NCBI RefSeq assembly: GCF_900156055.1
Contig: NZ_FTMQ01000003.1
Location: forward strand, 124,001-188,000
From: Rhizobium sp. RU33A
Lineage (GTDB): Bacteria > Pseudomonadota > Alphaproteobacteria > Rhizobiales > Rhizobiaceae
DNA length: 64,000 bases
Reading direction: 5' to 3'
The notes below the pieces were generated by a model. It had not been told where the DNA came from. It was given only the letters and a program-made list of their open reading frames with translations, and made no database searches. Positions within the stretch are counted from its first letter, which is position 1. Every line of letters starts with the position of its first letter. The position numbers and the translations under genes were made by a program. Below are positions 24,590 to 33,164 of this stretch, piece after piece.

Positions 24590-24629
24590 GGGTAGTGAGT
24601 AGGGAGTAGGGAATAGGGAATAGGGAATG
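24590..24629. repeat. 7-bp tandem repeat (GGGAATA)
   Basis: Four or five copies of a 7-base unit, AGGGAAT or TAGGGAG, run directly from the tape-measure stop. The unit is related in length and composition to the TACTGCC array at 5.6 kb. Confidence 0.75.
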
Positions 24630-24639
24630 GCTTGCCCCT

Positions 24640-24690
24640 TATCCGGCCCTGCGGGCCACCTTCTCCCCGCAGGCGGGGAGAAGGAAAGGG
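24640..24690. repeat. CTTCTCCCC/GGGGAGAAGG palindromic repeat
   Basis: A GGCCCTGCGGGCC hairpin and CCTTCTCCCCGCAGGCGGGGAGAAGG-type hairpin (arms CCTTCTCCCC and GGGGAGAAGG) lie side by side just after the 7-base repeats and before the vapC stop. Confidence 0.8.
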
Positions 24691-24711
24691 CGGCCGGCGC
24701 CCGGCCTGTGC

Positions 24712-25116
24712 TCAGGCAACGACCTCCAGATCCGTGGCGCGAAACTCGTCGGCGGTGGCAAGGATCGGGACGCCGTGGAATTTGGCGCAGGCATAATGCA
24801 GGCAGTCGCCGAGGTTCAGACCGTGGCGGCCCTGGCGGAAGCGATGGGCGGCCTCCGAGGAGAGCCGCACCGTCTCTGCAGCTGGCGGCAGATCGCGGAT
24901 GTCGATGCCGCGGGCTTCGAGAAATTCCGTGACCAGGGCCTGAGCTGCAGGCACCGGAAGATCAAGCTTGTCCGGGCGGGCGAGACCGAGAACCGTTTCG
25001 AGGACCGCGACCGGGGAGGTGAACGGCCGCGTGGCGGATGCGAGCGCATCGGACACGCGCTGTGCTTCCGGCTCGTCCGAGAGAAGGGCGATGATCGCGC
25101 AGGCGTCGACGAACAT
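24712..25116 (-). CDS. vapC: PIN-domain ribonuclease toxin VapC
   Basis: This 134-residue protein is a VapC-type toxin, a magnesium-dependent RNase that usually cuts tRNA or rRNA. PIN-domain acidic residues are visible as MFVDACAI (first Asp), the conserved glutamate in AVLETV, NLGDCLHYA and LATADEF. I start at the ATG at 25116, which shares its A with the vapB stop (TGATG); an ATG at 25131 is also in frame. The gene pair lies between the tape-measure and DUF2460 genes, read against the GTA. The active-site residues are intact. Confidence 0.88.
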   Translation of the reverse strand: MFVDACAIIALLSDEPEAQRVSDALASATRPFTSPVAVLETVLGLARPDKLDLPVPAAQALVTEFLEARGIDIRDLPPAAETVRLSSEAAHRFRQGRHGLNLGDCLHYACAKFHGVPILATADEFRATDLEVVA

Positions 25117-25361
25117 CAGTTGTCGTCCCACAGGTCATTGAAGACCTCGCGGGGAAGGGGACTCCGGGCCCTTTCCGCCAGCACGACCTGGTGTTTTGTC
25201 CTGAGGCGCGCGGCCGTCTCAAGCGCTGTTTCTGCGCGGTTGCGCCGTTCGATCGCTTCCTTCATGGCAATCACGATCGCATCGGTGATGCCGACGCCCG
25301 CCATCTCGGCAAACTGCCGCGTCAGCGCATCGGCTTCCGGATTGTTGACGTTGATCGCCAT
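25116..25361 (-). CDS. vapB: VapB-family antitoxin
   Basis: This 81-residue protein is a VapB antitoxin of the Rv0623-like group: MAINVNNPEADALTRQFAE followed by TDAIVIAMKEAIERR, which forms the ribbon-helix-helix-like DNA-binding part, then a C-terminal tail that would cover VapC. It overlaps the vapC start by one base. I start at the ATG at 25361, which matches the family start; a longer frame exists upstream but has no family similarity. It should repress its own promoter in the 196 bases between it and the DUF2460 gene. Confidence 0.85.
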   Translation of the reverse strand: MAINVNNPEADALTRQFAEMAGVGITDAIVIAMKEAIERRNRAETALETAARLRTKHQVVLAERARSPLPREVFNDLWDDN

Positions 25362-25557
25362 GGCGGCTCCATGTAGATGTTTTCCGCTTTCAATGTAGAT
25401 GATCGGGTCCGGTTTTCCAAGGGGCACCAGGCGCGCTGCCGTCCGGACTATCCGCATGCGCAGCCGCCAAAGACGGATGTCGCCAGCCCTGCAGATCACC
25501 GCTCAGGCGCCCGTCTGACATTTCTCTTACTTGCAGTTATATCGAACGGAGACCGTC

Positions 25558-26190
25558 ATGGCCTTTCACGAACAGCGTTTTCCGCTGCGTCTGTCGCTGT
25601 CCACGAGCGGCGGGCCGGGGCGGCAGACGGATATCATTTCGCTCTCCAATGGTCGCGAGGCGCGCAATCGGCGCTGGCGGTTTTCCAGGCGCCGCTATGA
25701 TGTCGGCACCGCAGTGCGCTCGGTCGCGGATCTCTATGCCGTGCTGGAGTTCTTCGAGGCGCGCGGCGGGCAGCTGCATGGCTTTCGCTTTCGCGATCCA
25801 GTCGATGGTTCGTCGGCCCGACCCGGGATGGCGGTGACGCCGCTCGACCAGTGGATCGGGGCAGGTGACGGCGAGACGGCGGCTTTCCAGCTGGTGAAGG
25901 CCTATGGCGATGGCGCGGCGGTGGAGCGGCGGCCGGTGGTGAAGCCCGTGGCGGGATCGGTTCGCGTCGCGCGTGACGGGGTGGAGCAGACGGGTGGGTT
26001 TTCCGTCGATGCGGCCACCGGGATCGTCACCTTTGCGCCCGGTCATGTGCCGGACGAGGGCACGGAGATCCGGGCGGGTTTCGACTATGACGTACCCGTG
26101 CGGTTCGACACCGACCGGATCGAGATCGATCTCGAAGCCTTTCGGGCCGGGCGCATTCCCTCCATTCCGCTGATCGAGGTGATCCCATGA
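25558..26190 (+). CDS. DUF2460 / TIGR02217-type tail protein (GTA g12)
   Basis: This 210-residue protein is the GTA tail tip protein of the DUF2460 family. It has the family opening FHEQRFPLRLSLSTSGGPGR, the core GREARNRRWRFSRRRYDVGTA (short core NRRWRFSRRRYD), FFEARGGQLHGFRFRD and the end DVPVRFDTDRIEIDLEAF. In RcGTA this protein forms the distal tail hub. It starts at the ATG at 25558 after CGGAGA. Its stop overlaps the DUF2163 start by four bases, so the two are coupled. VapBC lies between it and the tape-measure gene. Confidence 0.92.
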   Translation: MAFHEQRFPLRLSLSTSGGPGRQTDIISLSNGREARNRRWRFSRRRYDVGTAVRSVADLYAVLEFFEARGGQLHGFRFRDPVDGSSARPGMAVTPLDQWIGAGDGETAAFQLVKAYGDGAAVERRPVVKPVAGSVRVARDGVEQTGGFSVDAATGIVTFAPGHVPDEGTEIRAGFDYDVPVRFDTDRIEIDLEAFRAGRIPSIPLIEVIP

Positions 26191-27083
26191 AAAGGCTTCC
26201 TGAAGCGCTTGCCGCCCATATCGCGGCCGGCGAGACGACGCTCTGCCGCGCCTGGCGCGTCACCTGCCGGGACGGTTTTCGGCTCGGGTTCACCGAACAC
26301 GACCAGCGGCTCGACTTCGCCGGCACGGTGTTCGAGCCGGGCACCGGCTTTGCAGCGACCGAGGCCAGTAGTGCCAGCAGCCTCGCGGCGCCGGGAGCTG
26401 AGGTGCGCGGCGGATTTTCGAGCGAGGCGATCACCGAAGCCGATCTCGCTGCCGGGCGTTTTGACGGGGCGCGGGTCGAGTGTTTTCTGATCAACTGGCA
26501 GGCGCCGGAAGAGCAGCACGCGCTTGTTACGGTGCAGGAAATCGGCGACGTCAGCCGCGCAGGTCCGGGGTTTTCGGCGGAGCTTCGCAGCTTTGCCCAT
26601 CGTCTGCAGCAGGCGGAGGGGCGGATCTATAACAGGCGCTGCGATGCCGATCTCGGCGATAACAGATGCCGGGTGGATATGAGCCTGGCGAACCGCAGGG
26701 TCTCCGGCGTGATCGCAGATGTGCTCGCGGCCGACCGGCTGACGGTCTCAGGCCTGCCGGGTCTGGGCGAGGGGCATTTCCGGCTCGGGCATGTCAGGTT
26801 CGACGACGGCCCTCTTGCCGGCAAGCGGCTGGCGATCGAGGAGAGCAGTGCTGTGGTGGGTGGTCTGATGACGCTGAGGCTGTGGCTGCCGCTTGAGGCG
26901 CGGCCGGCCGAAGGGGATGCCGTGACGCTGACGGTCGGCTGTGACAAGAGTTTTGCAACCTGTCGAGCTGTCTTCGGCAACTCGCTGAATTTCCGCGGTT
27001 TTCCGCACGTGCCAGGCAGCGACTTCGCCTATTCCTACGTCACCGGAGACAGCACCCATGACGGCGGGGTGTTGTATCGGTGA
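26187..27083 (+). CDS. DUF2163 / TIGR02218-type tail protein (GTA g13)
   Basis: This 298-residue protein is the second GTA tail hub component, DUF2163. Characteristic parts are CRAWRVTCRDGFRLGFTEHD (short core DGFRLGFTEHDQ), GTGFAATEASSASSLAAPG and the C-terminal cysteine-rich end CDKSFATCRAVFGNSLNFRGF with a CxxxxxxC pair, which in RcGTA hub protein binds an iron-sulfur cluster. Further cysteines are in NRRCDADLGDNRC. It overlaps the DUF2460 stop. A family B repeat and a polysaccharide-lyase gene separate it from the peptidase gene that normally follows. Confidence 0.92.
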   Translation: MKRLPEALAAHIAAGETTLCRAWRVTCRDGFRLGFTEHDQRLDFAGTVFEPGTGFAATEASSASSLAAPGAEVRGGFSSEAITEADLAAGRFDGARVECFLINWQAPEEQHALVTVQEIGDVSRAGPGFSAELRSFAHRLQQAEGRIYNRRCDADLGDNRCRVDMSLANRRVSGVIADVLAADRLTVSGLPGLGEGHFRLGHVRFDDGPLAGKRLAIEESSAVVGGLMTLRLWLPLEARPAEGDAVTLTVGCDKSFATCRAVFGNSLNFRGFPHVPGSDFAYSYVTGDSTHDGGVLYR

Positions 27084-27093
27084 GGGCTCAAAG

Positions 27094-27213
27094 ACCCTCG
27101 CCTTGAAGGTGGGTGGCGGACCGAAGGTCCGGGGTGGGGTGAGCGCCACTTGCTCCCTAGGTCTCACCCCCACCCGCCGCTTTGCGGCGACTTCCCCCCT
27201 CAAGGGGGCGGTG
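27094..27213. repeat. Family B palindromic repeat pair (degenerate left arm)
   Basis: CCTCGCCTTGAAGGTGGG with GGACCGAAGGTCC on the left faces GGCGACTTCCCCCCTCAAGG on the right. It lies between the DUF2163 and lyase genes. Confidence 0.75.
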
Positions 27214-27268
27214 GGTAGCCGCTGGGTGCCTGGCACAACATTCCCCCAAGCATGAAAGGACTGTCCCG

Positions 27269-27889
27269 ATGAAGATCATTTGCCCCGACGGAAACGGTTA
27301 TGCCTATTACGTTCAGGCGATCGACGAGAGCCGCTATACCAGGGCGAGAGGTGTGGAGACCTTCATCGTCAAGACCGGCGATTACTGGAACGGCCCCGAG
27401 GGCAGCGATGCCGAGAATTTCCGCGAGCGCTGCGAGGCGCGGGTGACGACGGAAGATGCGATCGGCTCCACCTGGCGTTACCAGTTTCACCTGCAGATCC
27501 CGCAGGACTATCCCGAATACAGCCCGAAGCAGACGCTTGGCCAATGGCATAACGGGTCCTATGACAGTGTCTTCAATCGCTATGAAGAGGGTGTCTTCAC
27601 CATCTGCCTCAACAATAAGGAAGCTGGCAGTTTCGTCGAATATCAGACGCCGTTGAACAAGGGCGCATGGAATACCTTCGTCTACACCTTCACCTGGCAT
27701 GCGAGCCGCGGTGCGATTGCGGCCTCGGTCAATGGCCGGACTGTGGTGAAGGAGACGGGCATCCCGCTCGTGCCGGCAGCCACTCAGTCGATGTACTTCA
27801 AGTATGGGCTTTATCGCAACATGCGTGAGGGCCTGGTCGGCCCGGTCCAGCAGGCGAGCTATCGGCTGGTCAGTCGGGCCGCGGGGTGA
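27269..27889 (+). CDS. Heparin-lyase-like polysaccharide lyase within the tail genes
   Basis: This 206-residue protein resembles the heparin lyase I-type jelly-roll polysaccharide lyases and their concanavalin-like relatives. Visible features are TFIVKTGDYWNGPE, SAWRYQFHLQIPQDYP-like TWRYQFHLQIPQDYP, QTLGQWHNG, and NTFVYTFTWHASRGAI with YFKYGLYRN near the end, a pattern of strand pairs with catalytic Tyr, His and Lys candidates. No signal peptide is visible. The gene sits between the tail hub gene and the peptidase gene, a normal place for a phage tail enzyme, so it may be a particle-borne depolymerase. Start after AAAGGA at 27254. Confidence 0.7.
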   Translation: MKIICPDGNGYAYYVQAIDESRYTRARGVETFIVKTGDYWNGPEGSDAENFRERCEARVTTEDAIGSTWRYQFHLQIPQDYPEYSPKQTLGQWHNGSYDSVFNRYEEGVFTICLNNKEAGSFVEYQTPLNKGAWNTFVYTFTWHASRGAIAASVNGRTVVKETGIPLVPAATQSMYFKYGLYRNMREGLVGPVQQASYRLVSRAAG

Positions 27890-27914
27890 GGGCCAAGAGG
27901 CCGACGCTTGCGCC

Positions 27915-27960
27915 CCCTCTCCCCGCTTGCGGGGAGAGGGCACCTCAGGGTGAGGGGAAA
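27915..27960. repeat. Mosaic of CTCTCCCC hairpin and family C end
   Basis: A CTCTCCCCGCTTGCGGGGAG hairpin is fused to CACCTCAGGGTGAGG, the right end of family C. It lies between the lyase gene and the parE stop. Confidence 0.72.
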
Positions 27961-27994
27961 TGCTGGGGTATGCCGGACGATGAGCTTCCGCGCT

Positions 27995-28303
27995 TCAATC
28001 CTCGAAGTCCGCATCAAACGGCAGATCCGGCGGACGCATGCGTCCGTGACGGATCGTGACGATGACGATGCGGTCGGCTTCGATAACGTAGTCGAGCAGA
28101 TAGTCGCCGATGACCAAGGTTCTACCGCCCGGAACGGGCAGGCTTCTGCCAACCGGGCCGGCTTCAGGATGCGCGCCAAGCACGAGCCTCGCGTCCGAGA
28201 TCCGTGCGATGAAGGTTTTCGCCGCCGCCGGGCTTCTGTGCTGGAGGTACCGGATTTCCGTTCGAAGCCAGCTTGCTGCCGATTTCGAAAGGACGACGCG
28301 CAT
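27995..28303 (-). CDS. ParE/RelE-family toxin
   Basis: This 102-residue protein is a RelE/ParE-superfamily toxin: LSKSAASWLRTEIRYLQHRSPAAAKTF (short core IRYLQHRSPAAAK) at the start, HPEAGPVGRSLP in the middle and YLLDYVIEADRIVIVTIRHGRM (core DRIVIVTIRHGR) at the end. ParE members poison gyrase, RelE members cut mRNA; sequence favours ParE. Its start overlaps the antitoxin stop by one base. It runs against the GTA genes, between lyase and peptidase. The C-terminal basic motif is intact, so it is probably active. Confidence 0.87.
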   Translation of the reverse strand: MRVVLSKSAASWLRTEIRYLQHRSPAAAKTFIARISDARLVLGAHPEAGPVGRSLPVPGGRTLVIGDYLLDYVIEADRIVIVTIRHGRMRPPDLPFDADFED

Positions 28304-28563
28304 CAGGCGACCTTATCGGATGCGATGCGCTGGAGGTCTTCGAGGACCTGGTCGATGTCCTCAACTTGGCCGGCGGCCACCTCTTCGAGGCCCTGTCGAT
28401 AAGCAAGGATCTCCGCCCCCTCCTGCTGGAGGTAGGTTCTGAGCGCACGCACGATGACCCAGCTGCGCGAGCGCTCGGTCGCCTCCGCGATCGTCTCGAT
28501 ATCGGCGAGGACATCCTCGGGGATCCGGAGCGTAATCGGATCGGAAAGAGGTGGTTTGGTCAT
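28303..28563 (-). CDS. Ribbon-helix-helix antitoxin (ParD/CopG-like)
   Basis: This 86-residue protein carries an N-terminal ribbon-helix-helix DNA-binding domain: ITLRIPEDVLADIETIAEATERSRSWVIVRAL (core ITLRIPEDVLADIE, then RSRSWVIVRALR). The C-terminal acidic region (LEEVAAGQVEDIDQVLED) should wrap the toxin. A GGAGG site precedes its ATG. It would neutralise the toxin encoded next and repress the pair through the direct repeats in front of the gene. One base is shared with the toxin start. Confidence 0.87.
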   Translation of the reverse strand: MTKPPLSDPITLRIPEDVLADIETIAEATERSRSWVIVRALRTYLQQEGAEILAYRQGLEEVAAGQVEDIDQVLEDLQRIASDKVA

Positions 28564-28583
28564 CGTGATCCTCCAGTAAAAGC

Positions 28584-28600
28584 GTAATACCTTGTAATAC
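28584..28600 (-). promoter_or_regulatory. Direct-repeat operator of the ParDE-type pair
   Basis: Two GTAATAC heptamers spaced at exactly 10 bases lie 20 bases upstream of the antitoxin ATG. Ribbon-helix-helix antitoxins often bind such helically phased repeats. Confidence 0.6.
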
Positions 28601-28641
28601 GGATTTGGTGATGATTGAAGGGGCCTCTCGGGAGGAGGCGG

Positions 28642-28750
28642 GCCTTATCCTGAGGAGCCCCTGCAGAGCAGGGGCCTCGGAGGATCCTGCAGCAGATATG
28701 GCCTCGCCCTTCGAGACCCTCGCGGGGCGAGGGCACTTCAGGGTGAGGGG
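28642..28750. repeat. Family C repeat
   Basis: CCTTATCCTGAGGAGCC opens and CACTTCAGGGTGAGG closes the unit, with GGGCCTCGGAGGATCC and CCCTTCGAGACCCTCGC arms. It lies in the 280-base gap before the peptidase gene, which holds no gene. Confidence 0.83.
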
Positions 28751-28843
28751 AAATGCTGTTGCTCGCTCTTCGCCTCCATGGCGTCGATGCCTTTCGCACG
28801 ATCCCACCGCTTCCCAATCCAACCGCCCAAACGGAGCCTCCCC

Positions 28844-29359
28844 ATGTCCGTCAATACATCCGTCCTGGCGATTGCCGGGACCTGGATCGGCACGCCCTAT
28901 CGGCATCAGGGGTCGGTGAAGGGGGTGGGCTGCGACTGCCTGGGGCTTGTTCGCGGGATCTGGCGGGAACTCTACGGCAAAGAGCCCGAGGTGGTGCCGG
29001 CCTATGCGCCAGACTGGGCGGAACGGGCGGGCGAGGAGCGGTTGCTGGCGGCGGCCGGGCGGCATTTTCAAGCCGTGGCCTCCTTTGTAGAGAGCCGGCC
29101 GGGCGATCTCGTGCTGTTTCGCTTTCGGCCGCATCTGGCGGCGAAACATGCGGGCATTCTGGCCTGTATGGCTTCGCAAGGGGGCGGCTGTGAGATGGAC
29201 GCCGACGGGGCGCGATTTTCGGCGGAATACGCTCTCAGTCAACCGCCGCCCGATGCTTTCATCCATGCCTATGAACAATCGGCGGTAACGCTGTCGGCGC
29301 TCGTGCCGGCCTGGCGGCGCAGGATTGCCGGCATCTACCGTTTCCCCGAAAGGATCTGA
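28844..29359 (+). CDS. NlpC/P60-family tail peptidase (GTA g14)
   Basis: This 171-residue protein is the GTA peptidase of the NlpC/P60 family, thought to cut cell-wall peptides during DNA entry. The catalytic cysteine is in GVGCDCLGLVRGIW near residue 27, and the histidine is in LAAKHAGILA. The opening IAGTWIGTPYRHQGS is typical. I start at the ATG at 28844, with GGAG upstream; a longer frame exists from 28778 without family similarity. It lies two bases before the baseplate gene and is separated from DUF2163 by the lyase and toxin-antitoxin genes. Confidence 0.92.
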   Translation: MSVNTSVLAIAGTWIGTPYRHQGSVKGVGCDCLGLVRGIWRELYGKEPEVVPAYAPDWAERAGEERLLAAAGRHFQAVASFVESRPGDLVLFRFRPHLAAKHAGILACMASQGGGCEMDADGARFSAEYALSQPPPDAFIHAYEQSAVTLSALVPAWRRRIAGIYRFPERI

Positions 29360-29361
29360 AG

Positions 29362-32300
29362 ATGGCGACCATTCTTCTGCAGGCGGCGGGTGCTGCCCTC
29401 GGCTCCGTCTTCGGGCCAGTTGGAGCGGCGATCGGCCAAGCGGCCGGCGCGCTTGCCGGCAGCATGATCGATCGGAGCCTGCTGTCGGGCACCCGCGAAG
29501 TGAACGGAGCACGGCTGTCTTCGGCGCGCATTTCAGGCGCCAGCGAAGGCACAGTCATTCCGCGGCTTTATGGCACTGCGCGGCTGGGCGGCACGCTGAT
29601 CTGGGCGACGCGCTTCGAAGAGGAGACGGTGACCGAGCGGACAGGGGGCAAGTCCTCCGGCGGCACGCGCACCACGACCTATCGCTACTATGCCAATCTG
29701 GCGCTTGGGCTTTGCGAGGGGCCGATAGCGGGCGTGCGCCGCGTCTGGGCGGACGGGCGCGAACTCGACACGACCGAAATTGAGATGCGCGTCTATCGCG
29801 GGACGGAAAGCCAGCCGGCCGATCCGCTGATTGCGGCCAAGCAAGGGGCGGACAATGCGCCGGCCTATCGGGGGCTAGCCTATGTCGTCTTCGAGCGGCT
29901 GCCGCTCGATGATTTCGGCAACCGCATTCCGCTGATCCAGTTCGAGGTGATCCGACCGGTCGGCGCGCTGGAGGAGAAGATCCGGGCGGTGACGATGATT
30001 CCGGGCGCGACCGAACACGGGTATGCGACGGTGAGGATCTCGGATGCGCCGAGCGAGGGCGCGAAACGCTGGCTGAACCGCAACACGCTTGTTGGCGCGA
30101 CGGACTGGCAGGCCTCGCTCGACGAATTGCAGGCGCTTTGCCCTGATCTCGAAAGCGTGGCCCTGGTGGTGGCCTGGTTCGGCACGGATTTGCGCGCCGG
30201 TGATTGCCGGGTGCTGCCGGGGGTGGAGGTCGGCTACCGCAACGAGGAGAGCCGGCCCTGGAGTGTCGCCGGCCTGGCACGGGGCGATGCCTATGTGGTG
30301 TCGCGCCACAGCGGTGGTCCGGCCTATGGCGGCTCGCCGAGCGACGAAAGCGTGATTGAGGCGATCAGGGACATCAAGGCGCGCGGGCTGAAGGTGACGC
30401 TCTATCCCTTCGTGCTGATGGACATTCCCTCCGGTAACGGCCTGCCCGACCCCTATGGCGGGGCAGAGCAGGCGGCCTATCCCTGGCGTGGGCGGATCAC
30501 GGCCTATCCTCCCGGAAGCGACAAGACGGCCTCGGCGCGGGCGCAGGTCTCCAGCTTCGTCTACCGCGGTGACGGTTATCGCCGTCTCGTCTTGCATTAT
30601 GCGGCGCTTGCCGCCGCTGCCGGTGGTGTCGACGCCTTCCTGCTGGGCTCGGAACTGCGCGGGCTGACCGCCCTGCGCGACGCGGCGAACGCCTTTCCTT
30701 TCGTCGAGGCGCTGGTGGCGCTTGCCGGTGAGGTGCGGGGGCTGCTCGGCGGCGGGACGGCGATTTCCTATGGCGCCGACTGGACCGAGTATTTCGGCCA
30801 TCAGCCGGCGGATGGCTCGGGCGACGTCTTCTTCCATCTCGATCCGCTGTGGGCGAGCCCTCACGTCACCGCCGTCGGCATCGACAACTATATGCCGCTC
30901 GCCGACTGGCGCGACGAGGATCTCGAGGCGGAAAGCCCGGATGGTTTCACCGGAGCCGACGATGCGGAGGGATTTGCGCGGACGCTGACATCGGGCGAGG
31001 GCTTCGACTGGTTTTATGCCAGCGAAGCGGACCGCCGCGCACGGGTCAGGACGCCGATCACCGATGGCGCCTATGGCAAGCCCTGGGTCTTCAGGTTCAA
31101 GGACCTGAAATCCTGGTGGGAGAACCCCCATTTCAACCGGATCGGCGGCGTCGAGCAGGCGAGCCCGACGGCCTGGGTACCCCGTATGAAGCCCTTCTGG
31201 ATGACCGAAGTCGGTTGCGGCGCGGTCGACAAGGGGTCGAACCAGCCGAACATCTTCGTTGATGCCAAATCGGCCGAGAGCGGAAGGCCGTACTTCTCGG
31301 CGGGTGCGCGCAGCGACAGCCAGCAGCGTCGGTTTCTGGAGGCGCATCTCGACCACTGGGCTGGCAGTCTTCTGCCGCCTGATATGGTCGATCCATCGCA
31401 TGTCTATGCCTGGACCTGGGACGCGCGGCCCTATCCGGCCTTTCCGCAGAATACGGCGCTCTGGGCAGACGGATCGAACTGGCGAACGGGACACTGGCTG
31501 AACGGCCGCCTGGGTACGGCGACACTGGCCGACACGATTGCGGCGATCCTCAGGGATCATGGCTTTTCCGATTTCGACGTGTCGGAAGTCGCGGGCGATC
31601 TCGGCGGCTATGTGAAGGGGGATCTGACCTCGGCGCGCGACCTGATCGAGCCCTTGCTCGACCTCTTCCAGATCGACGTGATCGAGGACGCCGGACGGTT
31701 GAAATTCCGCACCCGGCCGACGGCGAGCCTGGCTGCCCGCGAGATCATGGTTCTTGCCGACATCGCCGATCGTCCGCTGTGGAGCGAGACGCGCGGCCAT
31801 GACAGCGATTTTGCCTCCGAGGCGCTGGTGACCTTTTACGATCCAGCGGCGGAGTATGTCGAGGCAAGCGTGCGCTCGCGCAAGGTGGAGGCCGCGACCG
31901 ATCGGCAGCTGGCACGGGACTTGCCGGCGGCGATGCCGGAAGAGACTGCACTTGCGGCCGCCGAAGGCTGGCTGCGTGACAACCGGCTGGCGCGGCGCAC
32001 GGTTCAGCTGGCGCTCGGGCCGCAGGAGATTGCGGTCGAGCCGGGTGACGTGCTGCGCTTTCCCGAAGGACCGGACGGGCGATTTCTGGTGCAGGGCATC
32101 GAGGAGGGCTTCGAGCGTCGCCTGACGCTGAGGGCCTTTGCCGGCAAGGTCTCCGCACCCGTTCCGGTGGTCGAACCCGGACGGGTGGTCGACGGTGGCG
32201 GTGCGGCCGGCTTTGCGCCGGTCGTGCAGTTTCTCGATCTGCCAAGGCTGGAGGGTGCAAGCCATGCCGGTGACGCGAGCGTTTCGGCATATGGCCGTCC

Positions 32301-33141
32301 CTGGCGGCGGCTTGCGGTGTCGAGCTCACCTGAAGTGGAGGGCTATCGGCTGCGGCTGACGCTGGATCGGCCAGCGACCCTGGGACGGCTTGTGGAGCCG
32401 CTTGCCCCGGGGCCTGTCGGACGCTTCGACTGGGCGAATGCCCTTGTGGTCGAGGTGCTCGCCGGGGCCTTTGCATCCGCGAGCCGCATGGCTGTTCTCT
32501 CCGGCGCAAACCGGCTCGCGGTCCGGGCAAATACAGGCGGCTGGGAGGTCATCGGCTTTGTCGAGGCCGAGGAGGTTGCGGTCGGACGCTTCCGGCTGAC
32601 GGGCCTTTTGCGCGGGCTGGGGGGCACGGAGGACGCAGTCGTGGCCGGTGCCGCAGCCGGGGCCGAGGTAGTGGTTCTCGACGAAGCGGTCCGGTCGCTG
32701 GGGCTCGGAAATGCCGAACGCGGGGCCGCACAGAACTGGATCCTCGAGCCGATGGGGCTCGTGACGGAGCTTTCGGGGCCACATGTCTTTGCCGGCGGAT
32801 TGCGGGCGGAGACGCCGCTCTCGCCAGTGCATGCGAAGGTGCTGCGGCAGGCCGCGGGCGATCTCGCGATCACCTGGATCCGGCGCAGCCGTATCGAGGC
32901 CGATGCCTGGACAGACGGGGAGGTGCCGCTCGACGAGGCGCAGGAGTGCTACCGGCTGGAGATCCTTGATGGCGGCATGGTGCTTCGAGTGGTCGAGGTG
33001 ACCGAGCCCGCCTGGACCTATGCCGTCGCCGATGAACTGACAGATTTCGGCGCGCCGCAGACGGCGCTTGGCCTCCGCATCCGCCAACTCGGACGGCTGG
33101 CCGCCGGCCTGCCGCTGGAGGCTGTGGTTCCCGTCGATTGA
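29362..33141 (+). CDS. GTA TIM-barrel-like baseplate/host-specificity protein (g15)
   Basis: This 1259-residue protein is the large GTA baseplate protein with the TIM-barrel-like domain, which contacts the recipient cell. The N-terminus is hydrophobic (GAALGSVFGPVGAAIGQAAGALAGSMID; core FGPVGAAIGQAAGALAG), then SGTREVNGARLSS and IPRLYGTARLGGTLIW. The barrel part has YRNEESRPW, FLLGSELRGLTALRD and AVGIDNYMPLADWRDE. WVFRFKDLKSWWENPH and VYAWTWDARPYPAFPQN follow. The C-terminal third is a beta-rich fibre-like region. Full length fits the family. It starts two bases after the peptidase stop and ends 23 bases before a holin-like gene. Confidence 0.95.
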   Translation: MATILLQAAGAALGSVFGPVGAAIGQAAGALAGSMIDRSLLSGTREVNGARLSSARISGASEGTVIPRLYGTARLGGTLIWATRFEEETVTERTGGKSSGGTRTTTYRYYANLALGLCEGPIAGVRRVWADGRELDTTEIEMRVYRGTESQPADPLIAAKQGADNAPAYRGLAYVVFERLPLDDFGNRIPLIQFEVIRPVGALEEKIRAVTMIPGATEHGYATVRISDAPSEGAKRWLNRNTLVGATDWQASLDELQALCPDLESVALVVAWFGTDLRAGDCRVLPGVEVGYRNEESRPWSVAGLARGDAYVVSRHSGGPAYGGSPSDESVIEAIRDIKARGLKVTLYPFVLMDIPSGNGLPDPYGGAEQAAYPWRGRITAYPPGSDKTASARAQVSSFVYRGDGYRRLVLHYAALAAAAGGVDAFLLGSELRGLTALRDAANAFPFVEALVALAGEVRGLLGGGTAISYGADWTEYFGHQPADGSGDVFFHLDPLWASPHVTAVGIDNYMPLADWRDEDLEAESPDGFTGADDAEGFARTLTSGEGFDWFYASEADRRARVRTPITDGAYGKPWVFRFKDLKSWWENPHFNRIGGVEQASPTAWVPRMKPFWMTEVGCGAVDKGSNQPNIFVDAKSAESGRPYFSAGARSDSQQRRFLEAHLDHWAGSLLPPDMVDPSHVYAWTWDARPYPAFPQNTALWADGSNWRTGHWLNGRLGTATLADTIAAILRDHGFSDFDVSEVAGDLGGYVKGDLTSARDLIEPLLDLFQIDVIEDAGRLKFRTRPTASLAAREIMVLADIADRPLWSETRGHDSDFASEALVTFYDPAAEYVEASVRSRKVEAATDRQLARDLPAAMPEETALAAAEGWLRDNRLARRTVQLALGPQEIAVEPGDVLRFPEGPDGRFLVQGIEEGFERRLTLRAFAGKVSAPVPVVEPGRVVDGGGAAGFAPVVQFLDLPRLEGASHAGDASVSAYGRPWRRLAVSSSPEVEGYRLRLTLDRPATLGRLVEPLAPGPVGRFDWANALVVEVLAGAFASASRMAVLSGANRLAVRANTGGWEVIGFVEAEEVAVGRFRLTGLLRGLGGTEDAVVAGAAAGAEVVVLDEAVRSLGLGNAERGAAQNWILEPMGLVTELSGPHVFAGGLRAETPLSPVHAKVLRQAAGDLAITWIRRSRIEADAWTDGEVPLDEAQECYRLEILDGGMVLRVVEVTEPAWTYAVADELTDFGAPQTALGLRIRQLGRLAAGLPLEAVVPVD

Positions 33142-33164
33142 AAACCATTCAACAGGAGGATGAC

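Noticed and set aside
29875..32265. A 796-residue minus-strand reading frame opposite the baseplate gene
   Set aside because: It is caused by the high GC content of the g15 gene; the encoded sequence is Arg/Gly/His-rich with no domain.
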